Shown here in pieces: positions 51,533-62,118 of a DNA stretch of 64,000 nt (within the stretch, counting starts at the first letter, position 1; each line of letters begins with the position of its first letter). Source of the DNA: Ctena decussata (lineage: Eukaryota; Mollusca; Bivalvia; Lucinida; Lucinidae). The stretch lies in contig OZ022501.1 of assembly GCA_963989385.1 (NCBI GenBank), forward strand, positions 23,026,102-23,090,101. The letters are read 5' to 3'. Below the pieces are notes generated by a model. That model did no database searches. It saw only the letters and a program-made list of their open reading frames with translations, and was not told the origin of the DNA. The translations under genes and the position numbers were made by a program.

Positions 51533-53331
51533 CAAGGTTTTTGCCATTATATGGGCATGGTGGCCATCTTGGTCATGTGAGTGGACCGAATATATAAACT
51601 TTGTTTCCCGCTTTGCCTGAAGGCTGCATTTGAAATTAAATTGAAATCTGCCCAGTAGTTTCAGAGGAGAAGTCCTTTAAAAATGTTGACACATTACAGA
51701 CAAACGACCTTTAGCCAAGATAACTAGATCCATATATGGGCATGGCGGCCATCTTAGTCATGTGACCCAGACCCCGGATATAAACTTTCGTTCCCCCATC
51801 CCACTGAGACTCCATATGAAATTTGGCTTCAATCGGCCCAGTGGTTTCAGAGGAGAAGATGTTTGAAAATCTTGACAACGGATGGTCCCACGGAATGACC
51901 TTGACCTTTAGTGACACAATATCTTCATCTGGTCATTTAGTCGACCATGTATACCAAGTATTGTACCTAATACTTAAATAGTTTCTGAGAAATCCACTGT
52001 TTAAGCGTTTTCCCATATAAAAGCCTAACGTACCAAAGTTGACCATCCCGTAAATTAGGTCAAGGTCAACGCAAGATCATGATTTGTATAAAATATGATG
52101 GGCCCGCATGCCCGATGCTACATACCAAGTTTCAAGGTCATAGGCCTTTTGGTTCTGGAGAAGAAGATTTTTGAAGGGTTTTTACCAAATATGGGCATGG
52201 CGGCCATCTTGGTCATGTGACCTGGACCAAATATATAAACTTTCGTTCCCCCATCCCACTGAGACTCCATATGAAATATGGCTTCAATCGGCCTAGTGGT
52301 TTCAGAGGAGAAGATGTTTGAAAATCTTGATGACGGATGGTCCGACGGAATGACCTTGACCTTTAGTGACATAATATCTTCATCTGGTCATTTAGTCGAC
52401 CATATATACCAAGTATTGTACCTTAGACTTAAATAGTTTCTGAGAAATCCACTGTTTAAGCGTTTTCCAATATAAATGCCTAACGTACCAAAGTTGACCA
52501 TGCCGTAAATTAGGTCAAGGTCAACGCAAGGTCATGATTTGTATAAATTATGATGGGCCTGCATGCCCGATGCTACACACCAAGTTTCAAGGTCATAGGC
52601 CTTTTGGTTCTGGAAAAGAAGATTTTTGAAGGGTTTTTACCAAATATGGGCATGGCGGCCATCTTGGTCATGTGACCTGGACCAAATATATAAACTTTCG
52701 TTCCCCCATCCCACTGAGACTCCATATGAAATATGGCTTCAATCGGCCCAGTGGTTTCAGAGGAGAAGATGTTTGAAAATCTTGACGACGGATGGTCCGA
52801 CGGAATGACCTTGACCTTTAGTGACATAATATCTTCATCTGGTCATTTAGTCAACCATGTATACCAAGTATTGTACCTTAAACTTAAATAGTTTCTGAGA
52901 AATCCACCGTTTAAGCGTTTTCCCATATAAAAGCCTAACGTACCAAAGTTGACCATGTCATAAATTAGGTCAAGGTCATCACAAGGTCATGATTTATATA
53001 AATTATGATGGGCCCGCATGCCCGATGCTACATACCAAGTTTCAAGGTCATAGGCCTTTTGGTTCTGGAGAAGAAGATTTTTGAAGGGTTTTTACCATAT
53101 ATGGGCGTGGCGGCCATCTTGGTCATGTGACCTGGACCAAATATATAAACTTTCGTTCCCCCATCCTGTTAAGGCTCCATATGAAATTTGGCTTCAATCC
53201 ACCCAGTGGTTTCTGAGAAGAAGATGTTTAAAAGTGTGGACGACGCCGACGACGCAGACGCCGACGACGCCGACGACGGACGACGGACCAAGTCTATACT
53301 ATAAGCTCACCTTCACAGGTGAGCTAATAAA
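51391..53331 (+). mobile_element. Pearl/HINE-like element E (455-bp core units)
   Basis: It begins with TCGCCCAAGGGCAACGATCG and GCTCACCTGT. About four core units of 455-457 bases each contain ATGGGCATGGCGGCCATCTT, CTTTCGTTCCCCCATCC and AATGACCTTGACCTTTAGTG. A GACGACGCCGACGACG tract (53239-53288) follows, and it closes with the hairpin AGCTCACCT-TCAC-AGGTGAGCT. The GCTCACCTGT at the start is inverted at the end. Adjacent units are very similar, pointing to recent unit duplication. Minus-strand frames of 84 codons recur once per unit and are not genes. Confidence 0.8.
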
Positions 53332-53867
53332 AACAAAATGTAAATGTGCCTCTACGTTGTTTTCTACTAACGCTGCCGAAGTTCGTTTAGTTTTTGGGTG
53401 AATATAATCAGACAGGAACTGATTCCATCAAGACAATATAAAAAGTGATCAGCAGAAAAGAAATGGATACGATATTTCATTCCAAAAGCCGATGAAATCG
53501 CTGTTTTTAGCAGAGAGAAACCACCGCTTCCGAAAATTACGCGATAATGACAAATAACTGAGAAAGACGCGCCAAGATGTAACGTCAAGGTTTCTTACGT
53601 CACAATGTAGCGTTGGGTGACGTCATTGGCAGAGAGTACCTTGCCGTGAGAGACAGCTGATTATTCAAGGTTAATTGGCCGGTAAATAGGTATATACCGT
53701 ATAAATCATATAAACGTCCCGGGGCCGTTGCAATTTACGAAAGTGAGGGAGGAGGTGGGGGTGGGGGGGGGGAGCGAAATTGTAATAAATCAGCAAAATA
53801 CTTCTAATTAACAGTAGTTTGGTTACCGGTAAAGAGTATTCTCTAAATGTTTGGCTCCCTTCTCAGT
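53332..53867. other. Unassigned sequence with a G-rich run
   Basis: No gene is seen. G-rich 53750-53772 (GGAGGTGGGGGTGGGGGG) could form a G-quadruplex. Confidence 0.45.
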
Positions 53868-53945
53868 AGGGGTAGGGTTCAACTCTTAAAGGAAAGAAGT
53901 TGCTCTTCTAGGAGCAATTCTTTCCTTCAAGAGTGGACCCTATAT
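53868..53945. repeat. Palindromic repeat GGTTCAACTCTTAAAGGAAA
   Basis: Arms AGGGTTCAACTCTTAAAGGA and TCCTTCAAGAGTGGACCCT with an inner GCTCTTCTAGGAGC. Related to 6548-6613 and 26093-26155. Confidence 0.65.
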
Positions 53946-54414
53946 CAAAGTTCTACCCAATCTAGAGAAGCAAACATGGTTTTCATGCTAGATAATATAA
54001 CATTATTGAAGGGGGCGTTTATTAGAGCAGGGGTGTTTATCAGGATTGATGCGGTATTCTAGCTTTGCTCCGCCCGAACTAAACTCAGCGAATTCGAGGA
54101 GAAACATTGATCTACGGGGAAAACGGCTTTCAACTCCAAAACCTCCGGACGAGCGGGAAGAGGGAGCACATACCAGACAGCTTGGCACCCATGTCTGAAA
54201 TTGCGGCTCAGTTTTACTTATCCAAATATAGCATTTGTTCAGAAGTATGAGTAGGGTGTAAGGGGGTCCACTGAATAGTAAAAGAAGCAATGTTGCGGGT
54301 GAGAAAGCAATTAAATTTGCAAAGCGAGAAAAGTGATAAAAATCTCCAACCATTATTCCACTAACCATAATATGCGTATATACTGTGCATGTAAATGGAG
54401 AGATGGATGGATGA
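53946..54414. other. Unassigned sequence
   Basis: A minus-strand frame of 121 codons (54003-54368) has no recognised domain. GGGGCGTTTATTAGAGCAGG at 54012 looks like a dispersed-repeat motif. Confidence 0.4.
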
Positions 54415-54602
54415 CTTGTGATTTTACGTCCCTTTCAACAGTATTTCAGTTGTATCAAGACGATGGGATTATGATAATGAAAGGCTATGTGCAATGGAAC
54501 CCCGTTTACGGTAGGAAAGATTCTCACCTCAAGCGAGATTCGAACCCGGTCCGCTAGATCTTAGGCCAGAGTTCAACCCACTGAGCTACCAAGGCTCCTT
54601 TT
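54415..54602 (-). mobile_element. tRNA-derived SINE, best-preserved copy of second family
   Basis: On the minus strand the head reads GGTAGCTCAGTGGG (A box) and CCGGGTTCGAATC (B box). The body is ACCGTAAACGGGGTTCCATTG (split by one base here), CATTATCATAATCCCATCGTC and ACTGAAATACTGTTGAAAGG, ending near ACGTAAAATCACAAG. Copies or fragments are at 27295, 33875, 46720, 55080 and 56285. Confidence 0.75.
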
Positions 54603-54965
54603 CGCATGTAAAAGTATGCGAAGTGAGTTCCAAAATGATAAATGCAAATCGGAAATCGGTAAAAGAAATGGCGTAAATAAGGCACCTGCTAGGTTGGTCT
54701 TCTGATGCCCGTTTGCAAAAGCAATAAAAGTAAAAGTTGTAACTATAACGCCCAATTTACATGGGAATTTGCAGACCAGAAGCCTGCAAAATTTCAGACT
54801 GATCCATGACAAGCTGCAGGAGGTGTATTTAAGTACCATCATGTCAAAAGGGATGGGGGTAGATTGGGAGGGTTTTGGAACTACGGAAAGGTGAATACTG
54901 TGTCCACTCGTTGTTCTTTGTAAAAGCAGTGGACAAAAAGGGGAAAGTGATCTATAAAAACAGCA
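54603..54965 (+). repeat. Tandem-core repeat D fragment
   Basis: GGTCTTCTGATGCCCG, TTTACATGGGAATTTGCAGA, AAAATTTCAGACTGATCCAT and GGAACTACGGAAAGG match repeat D at 37.1-39.2 kb. Confidence 0.6.
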
Positions 54966-55079
54966 ATTTATATAATGAATGAGCTGAAAAGAAGTTTTTT
55001 TGTATACACGCATAAACAGTGATAATCCGCCTCCCCTCCCCTTACACACCTCAGCTCCGAAAAACAGCTCCCACCCCCA
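54966..55079. other. Unassigned short interval
   Basis: Nothing recognised between repeat D and the next SINE. Confidence 0.4.
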
Positions 55080-55262
55080 CAACAAGTAGCCCAGTAGGTT
55101 AAGCGCCTGGCCTGATGATTAAGCGATGACAGATTCGAGGCCCGCTGGATGCGGAAATCTTTCCAACCGTAAACGGGGTTGTATTGCACAAAGTGTGTCA
55201 TTATCACCCTCCCATCGTCCTGATATCACTGAAATACGGTTCAAAAGGATTTAAAATCGCAA
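55080..55262 (+). mobile_element. tRNA-derived SINE, second family, plus strand
   Basis: The head has AGTAGCCCAGTAGGTTAAGC (A box) and ACAGATTCGAGGCCC (degraded B box). The body CAACCGTAAACGGGGTTGTA, CATTATCACCCTCCCATCGT and TCACTGAAATACGGTT follows. Confidence 0.7.
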
Positions 55263-55920
55263 TCATCCATTCTACCATACCCCGCCCCCCCAAACACACA
55301 CACCCGACTTCAGCTATGAATTGCGAGAGTTTATCAATTTCCGATTTACGCACTATATGACAAGGCTACACTGAATAATGATTTTTTTTCCGCTTCCATA
55401 CACTAGTTTGATGATGCAAGCAAGCAAACCAAACACTTCTCACCGAGTATTGGTATTGCACAACCCGCAGGTTTGCACTATAATCACTGTGTGAGTCCGT
55501 TCGTCTGTTATCCGTTAGCGAAAACCGTTATCAGTTAGCGAAAACGCTTATAACTCTTGAACCGCATGGGATATTTTGACAAAATTTTGCATACTTAAAC
55601 ATGTCAACATTGTCTAACGACTCGCAGGCATAACAACTTTACATTTTTTTTTCAGACAAATAAATATCTAAATATCAGAACTGTTCAAGTTCAATCATGA
55701 AAAGTGTGCATATGCTTTTATTCAAATTCCATTATTGCCATTTCGCGATGACTGTTTTCAAATGTTTATTTAACGAAGCTCCCGATGACATTCCACTTTG
55801 TTCTTCAGATCATCTGTTGTTGTCGGTTGGTTCAATTATGTCGTATAAACGGAGCATTCGGAATGTGCGATTCTGTACGTGGTATATTCGTGCATATTTT
55901 TATTTTAATTCATTTTAATT
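55263..55920. other. Unassigned sequence
   Basis: No gene is recognised. A short direct repeat (A)CCGTTA(T)...AGCGAAAAC lies at 55512-55550. Confidence 0.5.
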
Positions 55921-55928
55921 TCTTTATC

Positions 55929-55960
<32 letters not shown>

Positions 55961-55965
55961 TTTCT
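55921..55965. repeat. (ATT)n microsatellite
   Basis: About ten ATT units in front of repeat R. Confidence 0.9.
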
Positions 55966-56085
55966 TTTTTCCAGTTCTCAAAACGAGGTTTCCCATAAGG
56001 CTCAAGGGAACGAATCCATCAGATGGGCCTCCTGGCACCGAGTCTGTCCGTGTTCTCTCGTATTCAAAGAAGAGACTTTGAGTTC
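55966..56085 (-). repeat. Dispersed repeat R, copy 4 (inverted)
   Basis: AAGGCTCAAGGGAACGAATC and CCTGGCACCGAGTCTGTCCG are inverses of the words at 46225-46280 and 49728-49745. Confidence 0.65.
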
Positions 56086-56284
56086 GATATAAATAATTAA
56101 TTTACATGTAGATGACAAAAAAGTGAATTTCACTTTTTACTATAAACGAATACTTAAGCAATTACTTTAGTGGGGGGGGGGGGGGGGGGGGAACAAAATG
56201 CTATTAAATCTATGATCCCTCGTTGAACTGCTAGTGTTAATTTTTTGTGGGGTGGTTACCAAAACTGGTCAGAATTTAATCTCA
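56086..56284. other. Unassigned sequence with a poly-G run
   Basis: A run of about 20 G bases at 56172-56191; nothing else is recognised. Confidence 0.5.
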
Positions 56285-56425
56285 CATGAGATGGATGGAT
56301 AACTTTTGATTTTATGTCCGTTTCAACAGTATCTAAGTCATATCAGCATGTACGGAGAATGATATTGATAGATTGTGTGTGGTGGAACCCCAAGGATTTC
56401 CGCTTCCTGAAATATTTCAGTCTAC
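56285..56425 (-). repeat. SINE body fragment
   Basis: GATTTTATGTCCGTTTCAAC, AGTATCTAAGTCATATCAGC and GTGGAACCCCAAGGATTTCC match the 54415-54602 SINE, without the tRNA-like head. Confidence 0.55.
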
Positions 56426-57404
56426 ATTGTATACATCGGGCCGTCATCCAGAGAGATGGAGAAAGGGGAGAGTAAAATGTCCAAAAAATCCCCACCCGCA
56501 CCAACTGCATGCATAGTCGGCCCTTGCTCCACTGTTTACCAAATTAGTCGGACTCCTTGACACTGAAAACTACCCGGCACCATCGTCCGTCCACAAGCAC
56601 TTAGGTATCTGCCGAATTTTGACGGATAACGACATAGGAAAGACTACCATCTCTGGTACACTATTATTATCTTTTCTTCTCAGAACATCAGAACTCCAAA
56701 GCAAACAAAACTAATCTGATAAAAACATAAACAAATTATCATGAATGACAAACAGCAGTTTTGCTCGGAATTAGTTTGCGTTTCGCATTTTGTCCGCAAA
56801 ATAAAACGTACGTACATGTAACAAAATTTTGTTTTGCGGACAAAATTCTAAACAAAAACTTACACCTGACTCAGAAATAATAGTGCCTTATCAAATATGA
56901 TAGTACACCAAAAATTGAAATCCACAGACTTTCCAAGCTCTTCAACCGTCAGTATTACATGTAATACCTTCACGCAGGACAAACGCGGGTGGCGGGGGAT
57001 GGGGTGGGGTGAGGTTAATTATAAAGATTAACATATACATAGGAGCTCCCACAGAAAAAAAAATAGCAACATCTAATCGACCTCGTTAAAGAGTGGCAAC
57101 ACAGAGCAAACGGAAAAGCGCTACACAGCAAACTTATAAGTTGAGTAACGTCGTTAACGTCATAAAATCATTAAGTACGTCGCGTGGGATAGGGTATTTT
57201 AATGACGTCACTATTGCGTAAATAACACGCGAGACTTAAAAAAATCCATTTTCAATCGCAGGAAACATAAATTTGATATAGGAACATTTCATCAATTTCT
57301 GAGACAGGGCTGATTTTGACCCTTCGTGAACCTTGTCCTTTTACGAAAAAAGACCTGGCAACTGACTGCGCGGCCATTTACCATAAAAAGTACGGGATAG
57401 TACC
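56426..57404. other. Unassigned sequence with a hairpin and a G-rich motif
   Basis: ATTTTGTCCGCAAAATAAAAC (one base interrupted) at 56788 pairs with GTTTTGCGGACAAAAT at 56831. GGGTGGCGGGGGATGGGGTG at 56987-57006 is a good G-quadruplex candidate. No gene is seen. Confidence 0.45.
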
Positions 57405-57556
57405 GTAACTTTTTAAGATGGAAAATGACTGCATGTGTAAAAACTTTGTTTCAGTTCCTTTGATTATAAAGAAATTGGAAAAGCCACTAAATATTAAAAA
57501 TACAATGCATTCGGTTTTCATATTCAAACGTACGGTACTATCCCGTTCTTACATTT
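57390..57556. repeat. Small TIR repeat TACGGGATAGTACCGTA
   Basis: AGTACGGGATAGTACCGTAAC near 57390 is repeated inverted as GTACGGTACTATCCCGTTC near 57530, enclosing about 120 bases. Confidence 0.5.
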
Positions 57557-57778
57557 AACAGTGTGGAGAGAAGTTTACCGAAAGATCATAAGTACTAAGA
57601 ATTTTCGAGGCAGTTGGCAACGGACTCCTCAGCGTGGTCTGAAAACGGAAACCAATGTGGTTTGGCAACATCTCAAGATCTTCAGGCTTAGTTAACACTT
57701 TCTTGCCGGGTGCAGCGAAAGAGATTTAAAAAAAATGAGTAGGCAGAAGAAAAAAAATGCAAAGATACTATTAAATAG
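57557..57778. other. Unassigned short interval
   Basis: Nothing recognised. Confidence 0.4.
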
Positions 57779-59170
57779 AAAATGTGTTTATGAAACACTG
57801 TGCCCACCAACCATATGCTTGCCTCTAAAGAAGGCTCATCCCATAATGTTTGTACCTTTGTACCAAAGGCTTCATTTTCAAAAGTTAATCAGGTCATCTA
57901 CACCTTGCAAAAAATCATGATCCTAGTGTCAGGGGTTCTCGGGATATTTTGTTCACAAGGTTCCATAGGCTTTCAATGCACTAAGTTGAAAAAGGCCTTT
58001 AAAGGGGCATTATGTGCGGTCAAAGATTCACGATTTTTTTCAAACGTTAATCAGGTCATCTACACCTTGGGCAATGTCATCCCGCAAAAATCCATGATCC
58101 TAGCATCAGGGGTCCTTGAGATATTTTGTTCACAAGGTCCCACAGGCTAAGTCGAAAAAGCGGCATAACTCTGGAAAAAACGTGACAGGCGGAAAAAAGA
58201 AAAAAACACATGTATGCTTATTTTCCATACTGATCATGTGTATAAAGTTTCAAGTACTTAGCTCTTACCGTTCTTGACCCCGTGTGTTAAGGTACCTTTG
58301 TACTATAGGCTTCAATGCACTAAGTCGAAAAATGGACTTAATTCGGTCAAACATTTCTGATTTTTTTTTTCAAAAGTTAATCAGGTCATCTTCACCTTAG
58401 GAAATATCTTCCTGCAAAAAATCATGATCCTAGCATCAGGGGTTCTTGAAATATTTTGTTCACAAGGTTCCATAGACTTACAATGCCCTAAGTCGAAAAA
58501 GGGGCATAACTTGATAAAAAATTCACGATTTTTTTTCATCAGTCCTTATAAGCTGGTAAGGTTTCAAGGTTCTGACTAAACTACTTTTTGAGATATCTTG
58601 CTCACAAGGTTTCAGTTTGATTTTTTTCTCAAGAGTATAACTCCAAAAAGGGAGATAACTCGGACAAGAAAAAAATACGTATCGGCTATTTTTGATGACG
58701 AATCCATATGTGAAATTTTAAAACTCTAGCATGCACGGTTTCTATGATATGGTATGCGTGGCAGGTTCCATAGGCTTACAATGCACTGAGTCAAAAAGGG
58801 GCATAACTCAGTCAAAAATTCATGATTTTTTTTCCAAAAGTTTATCAGTTCATCTACTCATCAGTCCTATTAAGCTGACAAAGTTTCAAGGCTCTAGCTA
58901 AAATGCTTTTTGAGATATCTTGCTCACAAGGTTTAGTTTGATTTTTTCTAAAGGGGCATAACTCCAAAAAGGGAGACAACTCGGACAAGAAAAAAAAACA
59001 CGTTTCAGCTATTTTTTGATGACGAATCTATATGTGAAATTTCAAAACTCTAGCATGCACGGGTCCTAAGATATGGTATGCGTTACGAACGGACGCACGG
59101 ACAACCCAGAAGCAATATGCCTCCTCAACTTCAACTTCGAATCAATTTCTTCGAAGTTGAGGGCATAAAG
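57779..59170 (+). mobile_element. Pearl/HINE-like element F
   Basis: The left end has the palindrome GTGTTTATGAAACAC. The core repeats AGTTAATCAGGTCATCTACA, AAATCATGATCCTAGCATCA, ATATTTTGTTCACAAGGTTC and TAAGTCGAAAAA about five times with internal deletions. The end has GAACGGACGCACGGAC and a hairpin ACTTCGAA-TCAATTTC-TTCGAAGT, then TGAGGGCATAAA. It shows the same order of parts as A, B and E. A 116-codon frame inside the core is not a gene. Confidence 0.75.
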
Positions 59171-59254
59171 AGCACACCGAAAATAGCTTTGCCAGCGTAG
59201 CAAGTGCAGCCGAAAACAGAATCTAGTCCAGTATAATCTATCCCACACATTCAC

Positions 59255-59440
59255 AAGCTCGTTGAGGCACCACAGATGACCTTACAACATTCCCTTTCTA
59301 CATAGTCTTATCTAAAACTTGTTGTGCTGGCAAAGTGCATCCCTGTCTGCACTGAAATATTGTCTTTCAACCTCTTCTTCTGTCTACCTCTTCTTCCTTT
59401 TCCTTTCACTCTGTCCTGTAGAATCGTCTTTGCTTAACCA
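59255..59440 (-). pseudogene. LINE reverse transcriptase C-terminal relic
   Basis: The minus strand reads KTILQDRVKGKGRRGRQKKR and KDNISVQTGMHFAS, then a diverged equivalent of the SSVVPQR end (CGASTS). RRGRQKKR.(E/K)DNI is the basic block of this LINE C-terminus. It is the same module as at 34110-34760 and complements the plus-strand piece at 4440-4580. Confidence 0.65.
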
Positions 59441-59702
59441 AACTATCTCAGTTTCTTTGCTTAATATTTTCCGATGATTATTTCGATCAGGTGGAAAGAA
59501 TGTGGTGTCCAAACGACTTTCCAGAGTAAAGGGTAGACCGGGCAAGACATTGTCTTTGCAAATGACCGTGATTAGCCATTTTTAAGCTAATAAAACTCCC
59601 TTTTCGCATAGAAAAGGTTTGAGAAATTATCTGGGCCATTTTAGTTGACAACATGAATTATCTATTTCGATTTTAATAGCTTGAATAAAATGGTAAAACA
59701 AC
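59441..59702. other. Unassigned interval
   Basis: Upstream (minus strand) of the LINE relic; no further similarity is seen. Confidence 0.4.
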
Positions 59703-59704
59703 AA

Positions 59705-59812
59705 CCCAGCGGGCATATGACGTCGAAATTACGTCGCACTGACGTCAATGCGACGTCAATACGTCGCATCGACGTCAGTACGACGTCATTTCAACGTCGT
59801 GTGCCTGCTGGG
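59705..59812. mobile_element. MITE of GACGTC repeats, CCCAGCGGGCA ends
   Basis: Ends CCCAGCGGGCATATGACGTC and GTCGTGTGCCTGCTGGG are inverted. The interior is eight or so (T)GACGTC(A) words alternating with GCGACGT. TGACGTCA is the consensus cAMP-response element. A fragment lies at 41507-41600. Confidence 0.75.
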
Positions 59813-60261
59813 AACGTTCAAGCTTGGATTCTCATTTATTGTCTTGCCTTTGTTGATATTGCATTGCTCGAAGGGAAACCTGGAAAAGAAACTGGGTTTT
59901 GTTGAGCGATTTGTCAATTTTCAAAATTATATTCTCTCTACTTTTTGCCACATATCTGACAAAATATGTGCACCCCTATATTTTGTCACCGCTCGCGAAT
60001 GTTCAGCCGCTTTTCATAATGATATTTCGTAAAAGTGACTTTAGCACTGATAGGACTATGGAGACTTTAATCAAATTGTTGATGACCATCTTCTGTCTGA
60101 CACAAGAAATCTAACTTTTAGGGGCCTCTGTGTTCTAGGACTAAATTCCGTAAGCTCCATTCTGTCCCAGAACTATCAGACACTAAAACAATTTCCCTAA
60201 CAGTATCAAGGGTTGAATCGACCTAAGTGAGTTCACTGCTGGGCTGGCCACTGCCAGATCA
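59813..60261. other. Unassigned sequence
   Basis: Plus-strand frames of 71-94 codons overlap the MITE and each other and have no recognisable domain. Confidence 0.45.
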
Positions 60262-60550
60262 TTTAAACGATTTTATGTGTTTTAACCCCAGTAAAGGTTT
60301 CCCATAGCCTAATAGCCGATGGGGCAATGGGGATTAGAGGCCCACTGTATCTTGGACACAGCTGATGAAAGGCGGAGCCCATCCCTCTCCTTTCGCTGCC
60401 TTTTCCTTCCCTGATTCGAAAAAGATACCCATTTATTGCTGGGTTGACAAACAGAGTTTCCGGCCGTCGGATGGCGAAACCTTGGCGCGATCTCACGACC
60501 TTCCGGCGACTTTCTGCACCATTACCGAGTGACCCTCTCAACAACCTCTG
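60262..60550 (-). repeat. Possible SINE-like repeat
   Basis: On the minus strand GTCACTCGGTAATGGTGC is followed by GGAAGGTCGTGAGATCGCGC, which could be degenerate A and B boxes. The GC-rich, stop-poor sequence continues to CATTGCCCCATCGGC. A 93-codon minus-strand frame is probably incidental. I see no second copy here. Confidence 0.3.
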
Positions 60551-60594
60551 TACTTTTGGCTGATTTTATCAGTCGATTTTATAAGTACTTAATT

Positions 60595-60670
60595 ACAATG
60601 TCAATCTATTTTCTACCTTTCTGTAAAATTTCAAGATGATTGGATGCGAAATGAGAAAGCTGCAATTTAA
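60595..60670. repeat. Dispersed repeat shared with 63519-63590
   Basis: TCAATCTATTTTCTACC, TGTAAAATTTCAAG and TTGCAATT-like words occur in the same order at both places; probably a single unit of a pearl-like core. Confidence 0.55.
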
Positions 60671-61284
60671 TATTCTTATTTTTTATTTATATGCTTGTTC
60701 GTTAATTCATCTATTTATTTCTCGCATTCCCTTCTCCCCTTGACCCTACCAACCCTCACTGCACCCCACACCCGACTACCCTTATACACGGGTAGTGTGG
60801 TAGTTACCTCCCCTAAACCTACGCTAATGGCTACGCTTATAGGTGAGGCACCCAGTAAATCCGACACACAATATTTTCTGCGCGGGCTACTGCGCATTCT
60901 CAACGCGCAGAGTATAAAAATCGTCTGCTAGAAGTACAACACTGCAGACAAAACCGTGGTTTATCAATAAGGGGCCTTGTGAGAAAAATAGATATTCGTC
61001 TTGTTAGAAGATTCAGATTAGCACGGGTTACACTATGTGACATACCCTCCATTCTTTCGTAATAATTTTGTGGTGGTTTGCACAGGTTGGATGACTCTAC
61101 AATATTATTAAACCATTGATACCATGACGTTAAGCCACTTTTTCGCGTTGCGACCCGATTAACAGGTGTTGATACACTTCAGAGTTTTGTAGCCAATGTC
61201 AGTTGTTAAGTTATTTATGAGTCTAATTAATCGGTATAGTTTAAACTTTGAACTGCTATTTTATGAAGTGGAATGGAATGGACA
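60671..61284. other. Unassigned sequence with a possible core promoter
   Basis: The GC-richer 60740-60910 ends in a hairpin-like CTGCGCATTC...AACGCGCAG and then GAGTATAAAAATC (TATA-like, 60908-60920). Opposed 78- and 62-codon frames overlap. No transcript or protein can be supported. Confidence 0.3.
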
Positions 61285-61480
61285 AATAGAATCTATCATT
61301 GGTCTCCGATGCGGACAGGAAAATCCCAACCCGAGGGCATACGGGGTGTGTCGGAAACGAGGCTTGCCGAGTTTCCGACACATCCCGTTTGCCCGAGGGT
61401 TTCAAATTGAACGGGGAACTAATAGGCCTATTTCATGCGAACGTGTACAAATGTAAGTAGTACAACCGTGTCACCCTCGT
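61285..61480. mobile_element. Foldback element F1, second copy
   Basis: ATCATTGGTCTCCGATGCGG opens as in 21806-22062. The hairpin GTGTGTCGGAAAC-GAGGCTTGCCGA-GTTTCCGACACAT follows, then TTCATGCGAACGTGTACAAA. Confidence 0.75.
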
Positions 61481-61969
61481 GGCTGCTGTACATAGTGAAC
61501 AGACAAGTAAAAAATAGGTCCTTGACAAACCCATGTTTTTAGATTTTCTAATTGAATTTTATATCAAAGAGCAAAATTTGTATTGAGACGACTACAGAAA
61601 GCGCGTGTATGACGTTAATTGTGACGTAACGTCAACGTCATTTAAAACGTCAGTTGGTAACGTCTTCAAAATGGCGGCAATCTCGACAGTGTTTGTCACG
61701 GTGAAACATTGACTATTTTTACTTTAAGACCTTGAAACAGGCTATATTGGGATTGTAAAGAATGAATATCCTTTCTTGGGTTGGATTTTATCGATGAAAG
61801 AATAATGCCTAAAGTATGGAATCGCCAAGCCGGGCGCACCGTATTTCAAGGAGCGCGTAGTGGTACACAGAATTCAAGCTCGTGTGAGCTGTCCCAGCCC
61901 ATGGGCAAGACAGAATTTTCCAGCACTGCTAAAAATAGAACAAACTCTGTCTCGTAGGTAAGAATATAA
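61481..61969. other. Unassigned sequence
   Basis: ACGTCAACGTCA-type words at 61618-61665 and a short AATGGCGGC start without a continuing frame. No gene is supported. Confidence 0.4.
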
Positions 61970-62112
61970 GGATCTATCATGGGTGTGAGGTGTGGATAGA
62001 AAAATCCGTCACAAGGGTCACTGTTCGGCATCACGAGGCTTGCCGAGTGATGCCGAACAGTGATCCCGAGTGACGGATTTTTCTATCCGCACCTCACACC
62101 CATGGTAGATCC
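61970..62112. mobile_element. Near-perfect 143-bp palindrome with GAGGCTTGCCGA loop
   Basis: GGATCTATCATGGGTGTGAG through CTGTTCGGCATCAC pairs with GTGATGCCGAACAG through CATGGTAGATCC, a stem of about 65 bases with few mismatches. The 12-base loop is identical to that of the F1 hairpin. Confidence 0.8.
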
Positions 62113-62118
62113 TTTTTC

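Noticed and set aside
51711..52827. Recurrent 84-codon minus-strand frames
   Set aside because: One per 455-bp core unit of element E; they are repeat readings.
54003..54368. 121-codon minus-strand gene
   Set aside because: No recognised domain, and part of it reads a dispersed-repeat motif near 54012.
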